From positions 1,674,001-1,738,000 of the forward strand of contig NZ_JAMYWY010000001.1 of the NCBI RefSeq assembly GCF_024159265.1: 64,000 nt of DNA, read 5' to 3'. This document shows, one piece after another, positions 17,633 through 25,627 of this stretch. The position numbers and the translations under genes are program-made. The DNA comes from Paenibacillus sp. 1781tsa1 (GTDB taxonomy: Bacteria; Bacillota; Bacilli; Paenibacillales; Paenibacillaceae). The first letter of the stretch is position 1; each line of letters begins with the position of its first letter. The notes beneath the pieces are model-generated. The model saw only the letters and a program-made list of their open reading frames with translations. It had not been told where the DNA came from and did not search any database.

Positions 17633-18721
17633 CTAGTCGGTAAGGATTCGCAGTTCTTTTGGATATGTTGTCAGAACTTCGACACCTGTCTCGGTCACAA
17701 TCACATCATCTTCGATACGAACGCCGCCTGCTGCGGTATATATGCCCGGTTCAATCGTGAATACGGTACCTTCATTCAGGATGTCCATATTCTCTCCATG
17801 GAGGGAAGGATACTCATGTACGTCGATACCCAATCCATGTCCTACTCTATGCATAAAGCGTTCGCCGTATCCGGCTTCTTCCGTGACCTGACGTGCCGCA
17901 CGATCCACTTCGGCGCAGGTGATACCTGGTTTTACGATTTGGATGGCAGCTTCGTTCGCTGCGAGTACAGTGTTATAGATGGTTTTGAGTTCAGGTGAGA
18001 TGTCTCCAAAGGCGAATGTACGCGTGATATCCGAGGCATATCCGCCAGCATATACACCCATATCAAACATCAACAGGTCACCATGTTGCAGTTTCCGTTC
18101 ACCTGGTGTCCCGTGTGGCAGACCTGTTTTGGGTCCCGTGAGCACCATGGTATCAAAGGAAGGGCCGTCAGCGCCCAACTTTTTCATCTGATACTCCATC
18201 TCGGCGACAAGTTCGATCTCGGTTACGCCTGTGCGAACATGAGAGAGGCCTTGACGCAATGTTTCTTCGATCAAATGAATGGCGTGGCGAATGCGGGCGA
18301 CCTCATCTGGTGTTTTTTTCACACGTAATGTGCGAAGCAGGGGGCCAACATCTTCAAAGCTGGCAGCACCCAGCGCGGCGGTCAGTTGCTCATAACGTGC
18401 GACTGTCACATATTCTTTTTCGAGACCTACTCGGCCCAAGCGCCCCTGATAACGATCAAACAAAGCATACGGATTATCCGTATCCGTGTGAGTCGCAATG
18501 TTGGAGACCGAGGAAGCGGCTGCGGCAGCTTCAGCGTCTAGGGCGGGTACAATCAACAAGGGCTCTTCGCCGCGTGCGAGAACCAGACCGAGGAAGCGTT
18601 CATGCGGATTGCTCGCAAATCCAGTTAAATAGTAGATATGTTTCGGATCTGTGATCAGCATGGCGTCCAATCCTTGCCCGGACAGATCGGCTTCAAGACG
18701 AGATAAAGGGTTTTGATTCAT
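17633..18721 (-). CDS. M24 family Xaa-Pro peptidase
   Basis: 362-residue aminopeptidase P/prolidase-type enzyme with a creatinase-like N-terminal domain (~1-125) and a pita-bread catalytic domain (~130-362). All five metal ligands are visible: Asp in LMFDMGVYAGG, Asp in SDITRTF, His in HRVGHGLG, Glu in FTIEPGIY and Glu in RIEDD. It removes the N-terminal residue before proline, or splits Xaa-Pro dipeptides, in the cytoplasm; the sequence does not decide between them. ATG 18721 has AAAGGTGG upstream. An ATG at 18745 would add eight residues without a ribosome binding site. Confidence 0.9.
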   Translation of the reverse strand: MNQNPLSRLEADLSGQGLDAMLITDPKHIYYLTGFASNPHERFLGLVLARGEEPLLIVPALDAEAAAAASSVSNIATHTDTDNPYALFDRYQGRLGRVGLEKEYVTVARYEQLTAALGAASFEDVGPLLRTLRVKKTPDEVARIRHAIHLIEETLRQGLSHVRTGVTEIELVAEMEYQMKKLGADGPSFDTMVLTGPKTGLPHGTPGERKLQHGDLLMFDMGVYAGGYASDITRTFAFGDISPELKTIYNTVLAANEAAIQIVKPGITCAEVDRAARQVTEEAGYGERFMHRVGHGLGIDVHEYPSLHGENMDILNEGTVFTIEPGIYTAAGGVRIEDDVIVTETGVEVLTTYPKELRILTD

Positions 18722-18981
18722 AAGTGTAGTTGTCCACCTTTCCATTCATACTATCTTTCTATTATAAAAGAATATGATGGAATTCCAAACTGCAGTGATT
18801 TCATGTCCTCGGAATCCCTTAAATTCTTGGTTTGAGCGGCTGGTGTGAAGGGTAATACAGGGCGAAACCGCTGTACATGAATAATAGTGCGACAACTATA
18901 GAGAACAATATGTTAACAATACATTGAAGCTGGGCTTATTTAATGGATACAAAAGATCGAGATGCGAAGGGAGATGTAATC

Positions 18982-20196
18982 ATGAATAATCGAGGAACCG
19001 TTCCACTGTATGCTTCATTATTGAGTGTGGCACTGTTAACAGCATCATGCTCTTCAGCCGACCCCTCTGTTGGTGGAACAGAGCAGACGTCGTCTCAGGG
19101 TCAGGGAACCGGTCAGGGACATACAGCTAATGGAGGCAATACCGGTACGAGTGGAACTGAGAGTGGAGCGCAGGGAGAGGCGGTTATTCCGTATAAAGCT
19201 TCCGTTATGGTTGAAGGACTGAATGCACCATGGGAGATTGTAAGTGTGCCTGATGGTCGGATGTTTGTAACGGAACGCCCTGGTGCAATTCGGATTATTA
19301 AGGATGGGATACTAGCCCCTGAACCACTGATTGAATTCTCAGCACCGTTTAATGAAGAAGGTGAAGGAGGTCTGTTGGGTCTTGCGGCTGATCCGGACTT
19401 TGAGGAGAACGGTTACTTGTATGCGTACCACTCCTATCTGGAAGGCGACGACATTGCCAATCGGGTGTTACGCCTCAAGGTGAATGATGCGAAAGCGGTC
19501 ATAGATCAAGAGTTGCTTGGTAACATTCCAGGCGGAACAAATCATAACGGTGGGCGGATCAAAATTGGCCCGGACAAGTTGCTCTATATCACAACAGGTG
19601 AGCGGTATGAACCGGAATTGTCCCAGAACAAAGATAGCCTTGGAGGTAAAATATTGCGGATAGGTCTCGACGGATCGATCCCGGCAGACAACCCATGGCC
19701 GAGTTCACCCGTATACAGTATGGGACACCGCAACGCACAGGGACTGGCCTGGAACCCGGACAACGGTTACCTCTATGCAACTGAGCATGGTCAGCGTAAT
19801 CATGATGAGATCAACCGGATTGTGGCCGGGGAGAATTATGGCTGGCCCGAGGTGGAGGGAGACGACGATGACAATGGCGCATATCTGGCTCCGCTTGCAC
19901 ATAGTGGGAATGATACATGGGCGCCGTCTGGTGTAGCTTTTGTTGAAGAAGGGCCTTGGGCCGGCTCGCTGATTGCCGCGAATCTGCGTGGTGAACAGTT
20001 GCTGAAGATCACTCTTTCGGAAGATGGCACACAGGTGGAGCAGATGGAACCGATCTTCGAAGATGAATGGGGGCGAATTCGTAATGTGAGTGCTGGCGAG
20101 GATGGAAAGTTATACGTGCTTACAAACAATCGGGATGGACGAGGATCGCCACGGGATGGGGATGACAAGCTGATTGTACTTACTCCGGAGAGTTAA
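18982..20196 (+). CDS. PQQ-dependent sugar dehydrogenase-like lipoprotein
   Basis: 404 residues. A signal peptide ends in LLTASC, giving a lipoprotein, followed by a ~45-residue Gly/Thr/Gln-rich linker. The rest is a six-bladed beta-propeller of the soluble aldose/glucose dehydrogenase family (GSDH, PF07995): MVEGLNAPWEIVSVPDGR, FNEEGEGGLLGLAADPDF, HNGGRIKIGPDKLLY, GHRNAQGLAWNP and EHGQRNHDEINRI. Family members oxidise sugars with PQQ as cofactor; no PQQ synthesis genes are in the window, so cofactor use is unproven. ATG 18982 follows AAGGGAGA. Confidence 0.87.
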   Translation: MNNRGTVPLYASLLSVALLTASCSSADPSVGGTEQTSSQGQGTGQGHTANGGNTGTSGTESGAQGEAVIPYKASVMVEGLNAPWEIVSVPDGRMFVTERPGAIRIIKDGILAPEPLIEFSAPFNEEGEGGLLGLAADPDFEENGYLYAYHSYLEGDDIANRVLRLKVNDAKAVIDQELLGNIPGGTNHNGGRIKIGPDKLLYITTGERYEPELSQNKDSLGGKILRIGLDGSIPADNPWPSSPVYSMGHRNAQGLAWNPDNGYLYATEHGQRNHDEINRIVAGENYGWPEVEGDDDDNGAYLAPLAHSGNDTWAPSGVAFVEEGPWAGSLIAANLRGEQLLKITLSEDGTQVEQMEPIFEDEWGRIRNVSAGEDGKLYVLTNNRDGRGSPRDGDDKLIVLTPES

Positions 20197-20202
20197 ATTA
20201 TT

Positions 20203-20437
20203 CTAACGAACCTGACGCACCTTAAATAGAGGTTTAATGGCGTTTGTAGAATGTAACGAACCTCAGCCACGTTATATCGCCAAAATTCACTCGAAACCTG
20301 TGGGAAAATCAACGAAATGAGTAAATAAGGTGTATGGAGTTCATTAGAAAATCTTGATACTCAAAATACTGCGTATAGGGTGTCTGAGATTCATTACAAA
20401 ACAACGATAGCGTATAGAGTGTGCCCAATTCATTAAA
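20203..20437. repeat. Cluster of five ~25-bp repeat units in opposed orientation
   Basis: Units follow the pattern TAAYGAAYCTSAGNCACSYTAT. Two are direct (20203-20229 and 20253-20277). Three are inverted (20322-20346, 20371-20397, 20409-20436). The same unit recurs at 57905-58100. The surrounding 600 bp between the sugar dehydrogenase and the MBL gene contain no credible gene. Confidence 0.8.
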
Positions 20438-20641
20438 GGTGGAACTCTGTCAAAAACTCAGACACTTACGTTACGGATTTTTTTGGTGAATTGTTTTGCA
20501 AAAGGGCAAGGGAAGATACTGTGCATATACGTGGTGAAATATAGCGGTGAAATATAAGATACTACATGCAAACCGTGCGCAAGAGGTAGCTAGCATATGG
20601 TCAACACCAGTGCAGTAGTAGAATGCGTGGTGAATTAATCA

Positions 20642-20685
20642 AAGGAGCTGTCCCGTCAAATTCATGACTTATGGGACAGCTCCTT
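20642..20685. terminator. Perfect 13-bp hairpin
   Basis: AAGGAGCTGTCCC (20642-20654) and GGGACAGCTCCTT (20673-20685) are exact complements with an 18-nt loop. The T run is weak on both strands. It lies upstream of the stop side of the MBL gene and probably ends its minus-strand transcript, or is another short repeat. Confidence 0.5.
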
Positions 20686-20809
20686 GATTGTAATAGATGT
20701 GTCATCCTAATCCTGAATGTGGCACAACATAGGGTTGCCACACTAAGTTATCAAACATTATGAGGATGCGTTGTCGTTCCAAAAACACTCACAGCTCCGC
20801 GTTCTTTAT

Positions 20810-21541
20810 TTATTCTGCGCTCTCCGCAAGTGTGACAATACGCTGAGCCGGATCATTAGTGTACTCCCCGCCGTGATAACAGAGAACCTTATTGAGCGTA
20901 AGGTCTGTCAGTTTCTTCAGGCTTCGAAGTGCTTCAGGCATGTCCGGTGTCGCAGGTGGCGCAGGGCCAACGAGTTCATCATCAACCACACGAAGTTCAT
21001 CGGCAGCAAGCAGGAACTGCTGCTCTCCGAAATACAAGCAGATATGACCTGGGGTATGTCCAGGTGTATGAATGACTTGTGTGCCTCCTTGCAGAGGTAA
21101 CAGGTCTCCGTCTGCTAGCGTTCTGCTGATGTTCACTTCGGGCAGCTGCAGGAGCAATTGGTCTGCCAGTGCCAGAACGGGTGCTGGAAGCAGAGCACGA
21201 CGTTCAGGCGTGAACTTGATCAAAGGTTTTTCACCTGTTAGATATGGAATCTCATCGGCATGTGCCCAGATTTCCAGATCGGGGATAGCATCCAGAAGAG
21301 CGCCCAGATTACCGATATGATCGATGTCCTGATGTGTAATAATCACACGTTTGACGTCCGAGAGTTGTACGCCCTCGTGTTCCAATGCGGATTGAAGTTC
21401 AGCAAATTGGCCAATCATGCCCGTATCCACCAAGGTAACACCATCTTCATCACGAAGCATGACGGGGAATATGGGGCTGTTCCCGGAAGGTGTGGGAATC
21501 TGGAGATTTAGCACAGTAATCGAATGGGTTGGTTGGCTCAT
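20810..21541 (-). CDS. MBL-fold metallo-hydrolase
   Basis: 243 residues of the metallo-beta-lactamase fold. Metal-binding motifs in order are ITHQDIDHIG, HTPGHTPGH, the LLAADEL Asp region and a C-terminal YHGGEY. The first motif reads HxDxDH, not the common HxHxDH, a variant in which Asp replaces the second His. Members include lactonases, glyoxalases and other hydrolases; the substrate here is unknown. ATG 21541 is 26 bases from AGGAGG, with a stable hairpin between them (see 21548-21573). A GTG at 21568 abuts AGGAGG directly and is a poor start. Confidence 0.85.
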   Translation of the reverse strand: MSQPTHSITVLNLQIPTPSGNSPIFPVMLRDEDGVTLVDTGMIGQFAELQSALEHEGVQLSDVKRVIITHQDIDHIGNLGALLDAIPDLEIWAHADEIPYLTGEKPLIKFTPERRALLPAPVLALADQLLLQLPEVNISRTLADGDLLPLQGGTQVIHTPGHTPGHICLYFGEQQFLLAADELRVVDDELVGPAPPATPDMPEALRSLKKLTDLTLNKVLCYHGGEYTNDPAQRIVTLAESAE

Positions 21542-21547
21542 GATGAT

Positions 21548-21573
21548 CCGGACCGTAGTCCGGTACACCTCCT
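21548..21573 (-). promoter_or_regulatory. Ribosome binding site separated from the start by a UACG-loop hairpin
   Basis: Reading the minus strand: AGGAGG (21573-21568), four bases, then CCGGAC-TACG-GTCCGG (21563-21548), a perfect 6-bp stem closed by a C(UACG)G tetraloop, then six bases and ATG at 21541. If the hairpin stacks out, the effective spacing is about 10 nt instead of 26. Confidence 0.6.
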
Positions 21574-21597
21574 TTTCTTTTTTAGCGATAATTGTTG

Positions 21598-22140
21598 TTA
21601 TTCAGGGCGATTATATTTTAAGTGTTTTCTATATTTTTTGACCGTATGGAGCAGTGATTCGAACGTTTCTTCTTCATTACTGCCATCCTTAACGATGGAG
21701 ACAAACGAGAAGTTATCATGAACAAGTTTGTTTCTTGTCTGAAACACCAGACCAAGGGCTTCAGCGAAGTGTTCTTTTTCGGATTCCAGAGCAATGAACT
21801 CTTTACTCAGTTCAGCTTGAATGATCTCCATGTTGGAGCGTGCCCGATAGGCAGGAGTTTTCATCAGCTGGGTCGAATTAAACTTTTTCTGATATACGTG
21901 TCTGTACAGTTGATGTAACATTTGTTCAATAATGGCACATAGTTCGATGACCAGTGAAGCATATCTTCGGTTTTTGCGTTTTCGGGTGAGCTCACGTGTT
22001 TCTTCTTTGTCCAAAATACCGTATTTTTCATACAGCGTAGTGTCAACGTTCTGCAAGATTTCCTGATATTCCTGTTCGAGTAGTGCGATTTCAAGTTTGG
22101 CTTGTTTTTTAACCTTTTTAAAATCTTCTTTGGTCAGCAT
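21598..22140 (-). CDS. Hypothetical protein with HEPN-like RNKLVH motif
   Basis: 180 residues, predicted almost entirely helical and highly charged. The C-terminal third has FQTRNKLVHDNFSF, matching the Rx4H motif of HEPN-domain RNA-binding proteins and ribonucleases. A helix with LVIELCAIIEQMLHQLYRHVY precedes it, as in HEPN four-helix bundles. No nucleotidyltransferase or antitoxin partner is adjacent, so a toxin role is not supported. GGGAGGA precedes ATG 22140. It is divergent from the SDR gene. Function unknown. Confidence 0.72.
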   Translation of the reverse strand: MLTKEDFKKVKKQAKLEIALLEQEYQEILQNVDTTLYEKYGILDKEETRELTRKRKNRRYASLVIELCAIIEQMLHQLYRHVYQKKFNSTQLMKTPAYRARSNMEIIQAELSKEFIALESEKEHFAEALGLVFQTRNKLVHDNFSFVSIVKDGSNEEETFESLLHTVKKYRKHLKYNRPE

Positions 22141-22244
22141 ACTTGTCCTCCCATGGAAACCGAGATGTGATCCTATCATTATCTCATATTGTCCGTCGTC
22201 GCGCCTCTAATTTCGGAACCTCAGGTTCAGAAGGGAAGTACTTC

Positions 22245-23108
22245 ATGTCCAATCAGACAGCAATTGTAACAGGAGCCAACTCAGGTATGGGGTTGGCAAC
22301 CACCATTGAACTTGCAAGACAAGGATATCGCGTAATTATGGCATGCCGCAGTGAGAAACGCGGACAGGAGGCTCTTCAGGAAGCTGTGCGTCAGTCTGGC
22401 TCTTCTGCCATTGAATTAATGCTGTGTGACCTGGGTTCACTCGAAAGTATACGCCAGTTTGCCCGCACATTCCGCGAGCGTCATGATCGCCTTGACGTTC
22501 TGGTGAATAATGCGGGGGTGGTGATGGTCAAACGGAAGGAAACCTCAGACGGGTTTGAACAGAGTATCGGCATTAACCATCTGGGGCATTTCCTGCTGAC
22601 CTTACTTTTGATCGAACCACTGAAAGCTGCAACACAGGGACGGATTGTGAACGTGTCGTCAGGTGCGTACAAGGCCGGCAAAATTCACTTCGAAGATCCA
22701 CATCTGCACAAAGGTTATAATCCAATCAAAAGCTACGCCCAATCCAAATTGGCTAATGTGCTGTTCACTCGTGCATTGGCTCGCAAACTGTCAGGTACGT
22801 CTGTCACAGTGAACTGTCTACACCCTGGTGCGGTGGGAACGAGCATTGGCGTAGACCGCAATACCGGATTTGGCACACGCATTATGGCGTTTGCAGGCAA
22901 ACTTCCATTTTTTCTGTCCCCTGAAGAAGGGGCGCGAACGGCTGTTTATCTGGCTACAAGCCCTGAAGTCGTCGGCATCACCGGGCGTTACTTCTATCAG
23001 CAGAAAGAGCAGCAGCTGAAGGCGCATGCCGTTGATGATGCTTCAGCTGAGCGTTTCTGGACGTGGAGCGAAGAACAGGTTGGGCTGAAGCCTGACGAGA
23101 AGTTGTAA
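22245..23108 (+). CDS. SDR family oxidoreductase
   Basis: 287 residues of the short-chain dehydrogenase/reductase fold. The cofactor motif TGANSGMG is at residues 9-16, followed by NNAG, the catalytic Ser in VNVSSGAYK and YAQSK with catalytic Tyr and Lys. The LCDLGSLESIRQFA stretch and the overall pattern are closest to retinol-dehydrogenase/WWOX-like SDRs, which often prefer NADP. The substrate is unknown. ATG 22245 follows AAGGGAAG; the longer frame back to 22143 has no support. Confidence 0.88.
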   Translation: MSNQTAIVTGANSGMGLATTIELARQGYRVIMACRSEKRGQEALQEAVRQSGSSAIELMLCDLGSLESIRQFARTFRERHDRLDVLVNNAGVVMVKRKETSDGFEQSIGINHLGHFLLTLLLIEPLKAATQGRIVNVSSGAYKAGKIHFEDPHLHKGYNPIKSYAQSKLANVLFTRALARKLSGTSVTVNCLHPGAVGTSIGVDRNTGFGTRIMAFAGKLPFFLSPEEGARTAVYLATSPEVVGITGRYFYQQKEQQLKAHAVDDASAERFWTWSEEQVGLKPDEKL

Positions 23109-23136
23109 TTTAACACAAGCTGATGATTGACCATAG

Positions 23137-23156
23137 AGTAGAGCCGCTACTTTTTT
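23137..23156 (+). terminator. Short terminator after the SDR gene
   Basis: AGTAG and CTACT form a 5-bp stem with a 5-nt loop, followed by six T. It touches the end of thrS on the other strand. Confidence 0.5.
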
Positions 23157-25155
23157 ATACTTTTGCCTTCACAGCATGTTGGATCATTTCAATAACAGCT
23201 TCAATACGTTGGATGCCTTGATCTCCCTGACCGTATACACGGACAGAGGCGGATGAGGCATTTTTCTCGTTCTCACCAAGCACGAGTGAATAAGGCACTT
23301 TTTCCATCTGGGCTTCACGGATTTTGTATCCAAGTTTCTCACTTCGTAGATCTGTTTCGACCCGAATGCCCGCAGCCCGGAGCTGGCTCTGTACTTGGAG
23401 CGCATAATCTGCGTAATGATCCGATACAGGCAGCAGCTTCACTTGCACGGGTGCAAGCCAGAGTGGGAACGCTCCTGCGTAGTGTTCAGTCAGGATACCG
23501 ATGAAACGATCGATGGAACCGTAGATGGCACGATGGATCACGACAGGACGGTGTTTCAGGCTATCCTCGCCAATGTAAGTGAGGTCGAATTTCTCCGGCA
23601 TTTGAAAGTCAAGCTGGATTGTTCCGCACTGCCAGCTGCGCTTCAACGCATCGAGGATATGAAAGTCAATTTTCGGTCCATAAAAGGCGCCGTCTCCTTC
23701 GTTAATGCGATACTCCACACCTCGGCGATCCAGTACATTTTGCAATGCACGTTCCGCCTGATCCCACAGCTCTTCCGATCCCATGGAATCTTCCGGTCGA
23801 GTGGACAACTCAATCTTATATTCGAATCCAAAGATATCGTACATACGTCCAATCAGTGAGATCGCCTGATTAATCTCGTCCTCGATCTGCTCTGGCATGA
23901 CATAGAGATGGGCATCATCCTGGCAGAATGTCCGCACACGCATCATGCCGTTTAGGGCACCTGAGAATTCATGACGGTGAACCTGACCAAATTCCATCAT
24001 GCGAATCGGTAATTCGCGATAGGAATGGAGTGTATTTTTGAAGATCAGCATGTGCCCGGGACAGTTCATCGGTTTCAGTGCAAACGTTGCATCGTCCACT
24101 TCCGAAAAATACATGTTGTCCTTGTAATGCTCCCAATGGCCAGATTGCTCCCACAGCCGGTTGTTCATCATGAGAGGCGTCCGAACTTCCTGATAACCTT
24201 CCTGTAATTGCAGCTCACGCGAGAATTGCTCCAGTTCAGTACGAACAGTCATGCCTTTAGGCAGATAGAAGGGCATGCCGGGCGCTTCTTCGGAGAACAT
24301 GAATAGTTCAAGCTCTTTACCGAGTTTACGGTGATCCCGTTTTTTCGCTTCTTCGAGCATGTGCAGATGTTCATCCAGCTGGGCTTTGTTCGGGAAAGCA
24401 GTGCCGTAGATACGTTGCAGCATTTTATTATCCGAATTGCCGCGCCAGTACGCACCAGCCACATTCAGCAGCTTGAACGCTTTGATCCGACCCGTGGATG
24501 GAAGATGGGGACCACGACACAGATCGAAGAACTCTCCTTGATCATAGATCGAAAGCTCGGCGTCTTCTGGCAAATCCTGAATGAGTTCAAGCTTATAAGG
24601 GTCCTGGATTTCTCCGAAGATACGGAGGGCTTCCTCCCGGCTAACGACTCGACGACTGATTTTATGATTCTCCTGAATGATTTTGTTCATTTCTCGCTCA
24701 ATAGCGGCCAGATCACTGATGGACAGGGCATGCTCCAGATCAACATCGTAATAGAATCCATCTTCAATGACTGGGCCGATACCCAGTTTCACTTGTTCTG
24801 CACCGTAGATGCGTTTGAGCGCCTGTGCGAGCACATGTGCTGCGCTGTGACGGTAACGATACAGACCTTCCACGCTGTCCAAAGTAACGATAACGAGTTC
24901 GCAATCTTGCTTGAGCACCCAATCGAGATCGACATTCTGACCATCTACAATACCGCCGATCGCCTGTTTCCCTAGACTTGTGCTGATGGATGAGGCAACT
25001 GCCCCTACAGTGATGCCAGCGTTGTAAGAACGTACTGCTCCACCTTGCAGACGGACCTCAATGGAATGACTGGATGGTTGCAGATCATTTGCTTGGTTGT
25101 TTATTTCGTTAACTGATTTGTTGCTTGCTGAGTTACTGTTTTCTTGTTTGCTCAT
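23155..25155 (-). CDS. thrS: Threonyl-tRNA synthetase
   Basis: 666-residue class II synthetase that charges tRNA-Thr. After a ~40-residue Asn/Ser-rich N-terminal tail come a TGS domain (~40-100), the editing/second additional domain with HSAAHVLAQA, the catalytic core with LKPMNCPGHMLIF (zinc-binding Cys) and RVRTFCQDDAHLY, and the C-terminal anticodon-binding domain. Typical ThrRS is ~640 residues; the extra length is the N-terminal tail. ATG 25155 has GGAGAG upstream. The long T-box leader controls it in response to uncharged tRNA-Thr. Confidence 0.96.
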   Translation of the reverse strand: MSKQENSNSASNKSVNEINNQANDLQPSSHSIEVRLQGGAVRSYNAGITVGAVASSISTSLGKQAIGGIVDGQNVDLDWVLKQDCELVIVTLDSVEGLYRYRHSAAHVLAQALKRIYGAEQVKLGIGPVIEDGFYYDVDLEHALSISDLAAIEREMNKIIQENHKISRRVVSREEALRIFGEIQDPYKLELIQDLPEDAELSIYDQGEFFDLCRGPHLPSTGRIKAFKLLNVAGAYWRGNSDNKMLQRIYGTAFPNKAQLDEHLHMLEEAKKRDHRKLGKELELFMFSEEAPGMPFYLPKGMTVRTELEQFSRELQLQEGYQEVRTPLMMNNRLWEQSGHWEHYKDNMYFSEVDDATFALKPMNCPGHMLIFKNTLHSYRELPIRMMEFGQVHRHEFSGALNGMMRVRTFCQDDAHLYVMPEQIEDEINQAISLIGRMYDIFGFEYKIELSTRPEDSMGSEELWDQAERALQNVLDRRGVEYRINEGDGAFYGPKIDFHILDALKRSWQCGTIQLDFQMPEKFDLTYIGEDSLKHRPVVIHRAIYGSIDRFIGILTEHYAGAFPLWLAPVQVKLLPVSDHYADYALQVQSQLRAAGIRVETDLRSEKLGYKIREAQMEKVPYSLVLGENEKNASSASVRVYGQGDQGIQRIEAVIEMIQHAVKAKV

Positions 25156-25188
25156 GTGAACCACTCTCCATTTCATCAAATGAAAGCG

Positions 25189-25221
25189 CAAAAAACACCC
25201 GTCCCGGAAAAGGGACGAGTG
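25189..25221 (-). terminator. Terminator of the thrS T-box leader
   Basis: On the minus strand CACTCGTCCC pairs with GGGACGGGTG around TTTTCC and is followed by T6. It lies directly downstream of the T-box motif, as expected for tRNA-controlled antitermination. Confidence 0.9.
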
Positions 25222-25582
25222 CGCTTGGCTCGTGGTTCCACCCTAATTTTGGTTATGGTGCACCCTGATCTCGGCCAGCCGCCGGAACAGAAAACATCAT
25301 AACCCTCATTGGAATCCGTTATCGGGGATCAGGCGGTGAACTCTACTGGCAGCAAGCCGAACATCCGAGGGAAGTTCGAAATGCTGAGGTTCGAGGTCAC
25401 GGCTGCAGAGGGGTAATTCCGGTCCGTTCGCTGAAGAAGGTTTCACCAATCCCCTCTCTCTCTGGGCAGCACGCAAACGAAATCATGTCTCTGGTCATCG
25501 CCAAATATGTTAGATCAACTCATTAAAGTTATCCTGAAATGTGTTGCATTCAATATCAATATATTGGAACAGGTGTTATTGA
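25222..25582 (-). promoter_or_regulatory. T-box leader of thrS
   Basis: The minus strand carries the T-box core AGGGTGGAACCACG (25244-25231) just before the terminator, the antiterminator side of the switch. Upstream lies ~300 nt of structured Stem I sequence, including a pairing of AGAGGGG with CCCCTCT. A candidate threonine specifier codon ACC lies at 25395-25397 on its 3' side, but I cannot fix the specifier loop by eye. Uncharged tRNA-Thr would stabilise the antiterminator and allow thrS expression. Confidence 0.9.
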
Positions 25583-25588
25583 GTGTCG

Positions 25589-25617
25589 ATTATATAGACT
25601 GAAAATGGAAAGGTCAA
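25589..25617 (-). promoter_or_regulatory. Sigma-A promoter of thrS
   Basis: TTGACC (25612-25617) and TATAAT (25589-25594) on the minus strand with a 17-base spacer. The start near 25582 gives a leader of about 425 nt. Confidence 0.82.
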
Positions 25618-25627
25618 GCGGAACATT

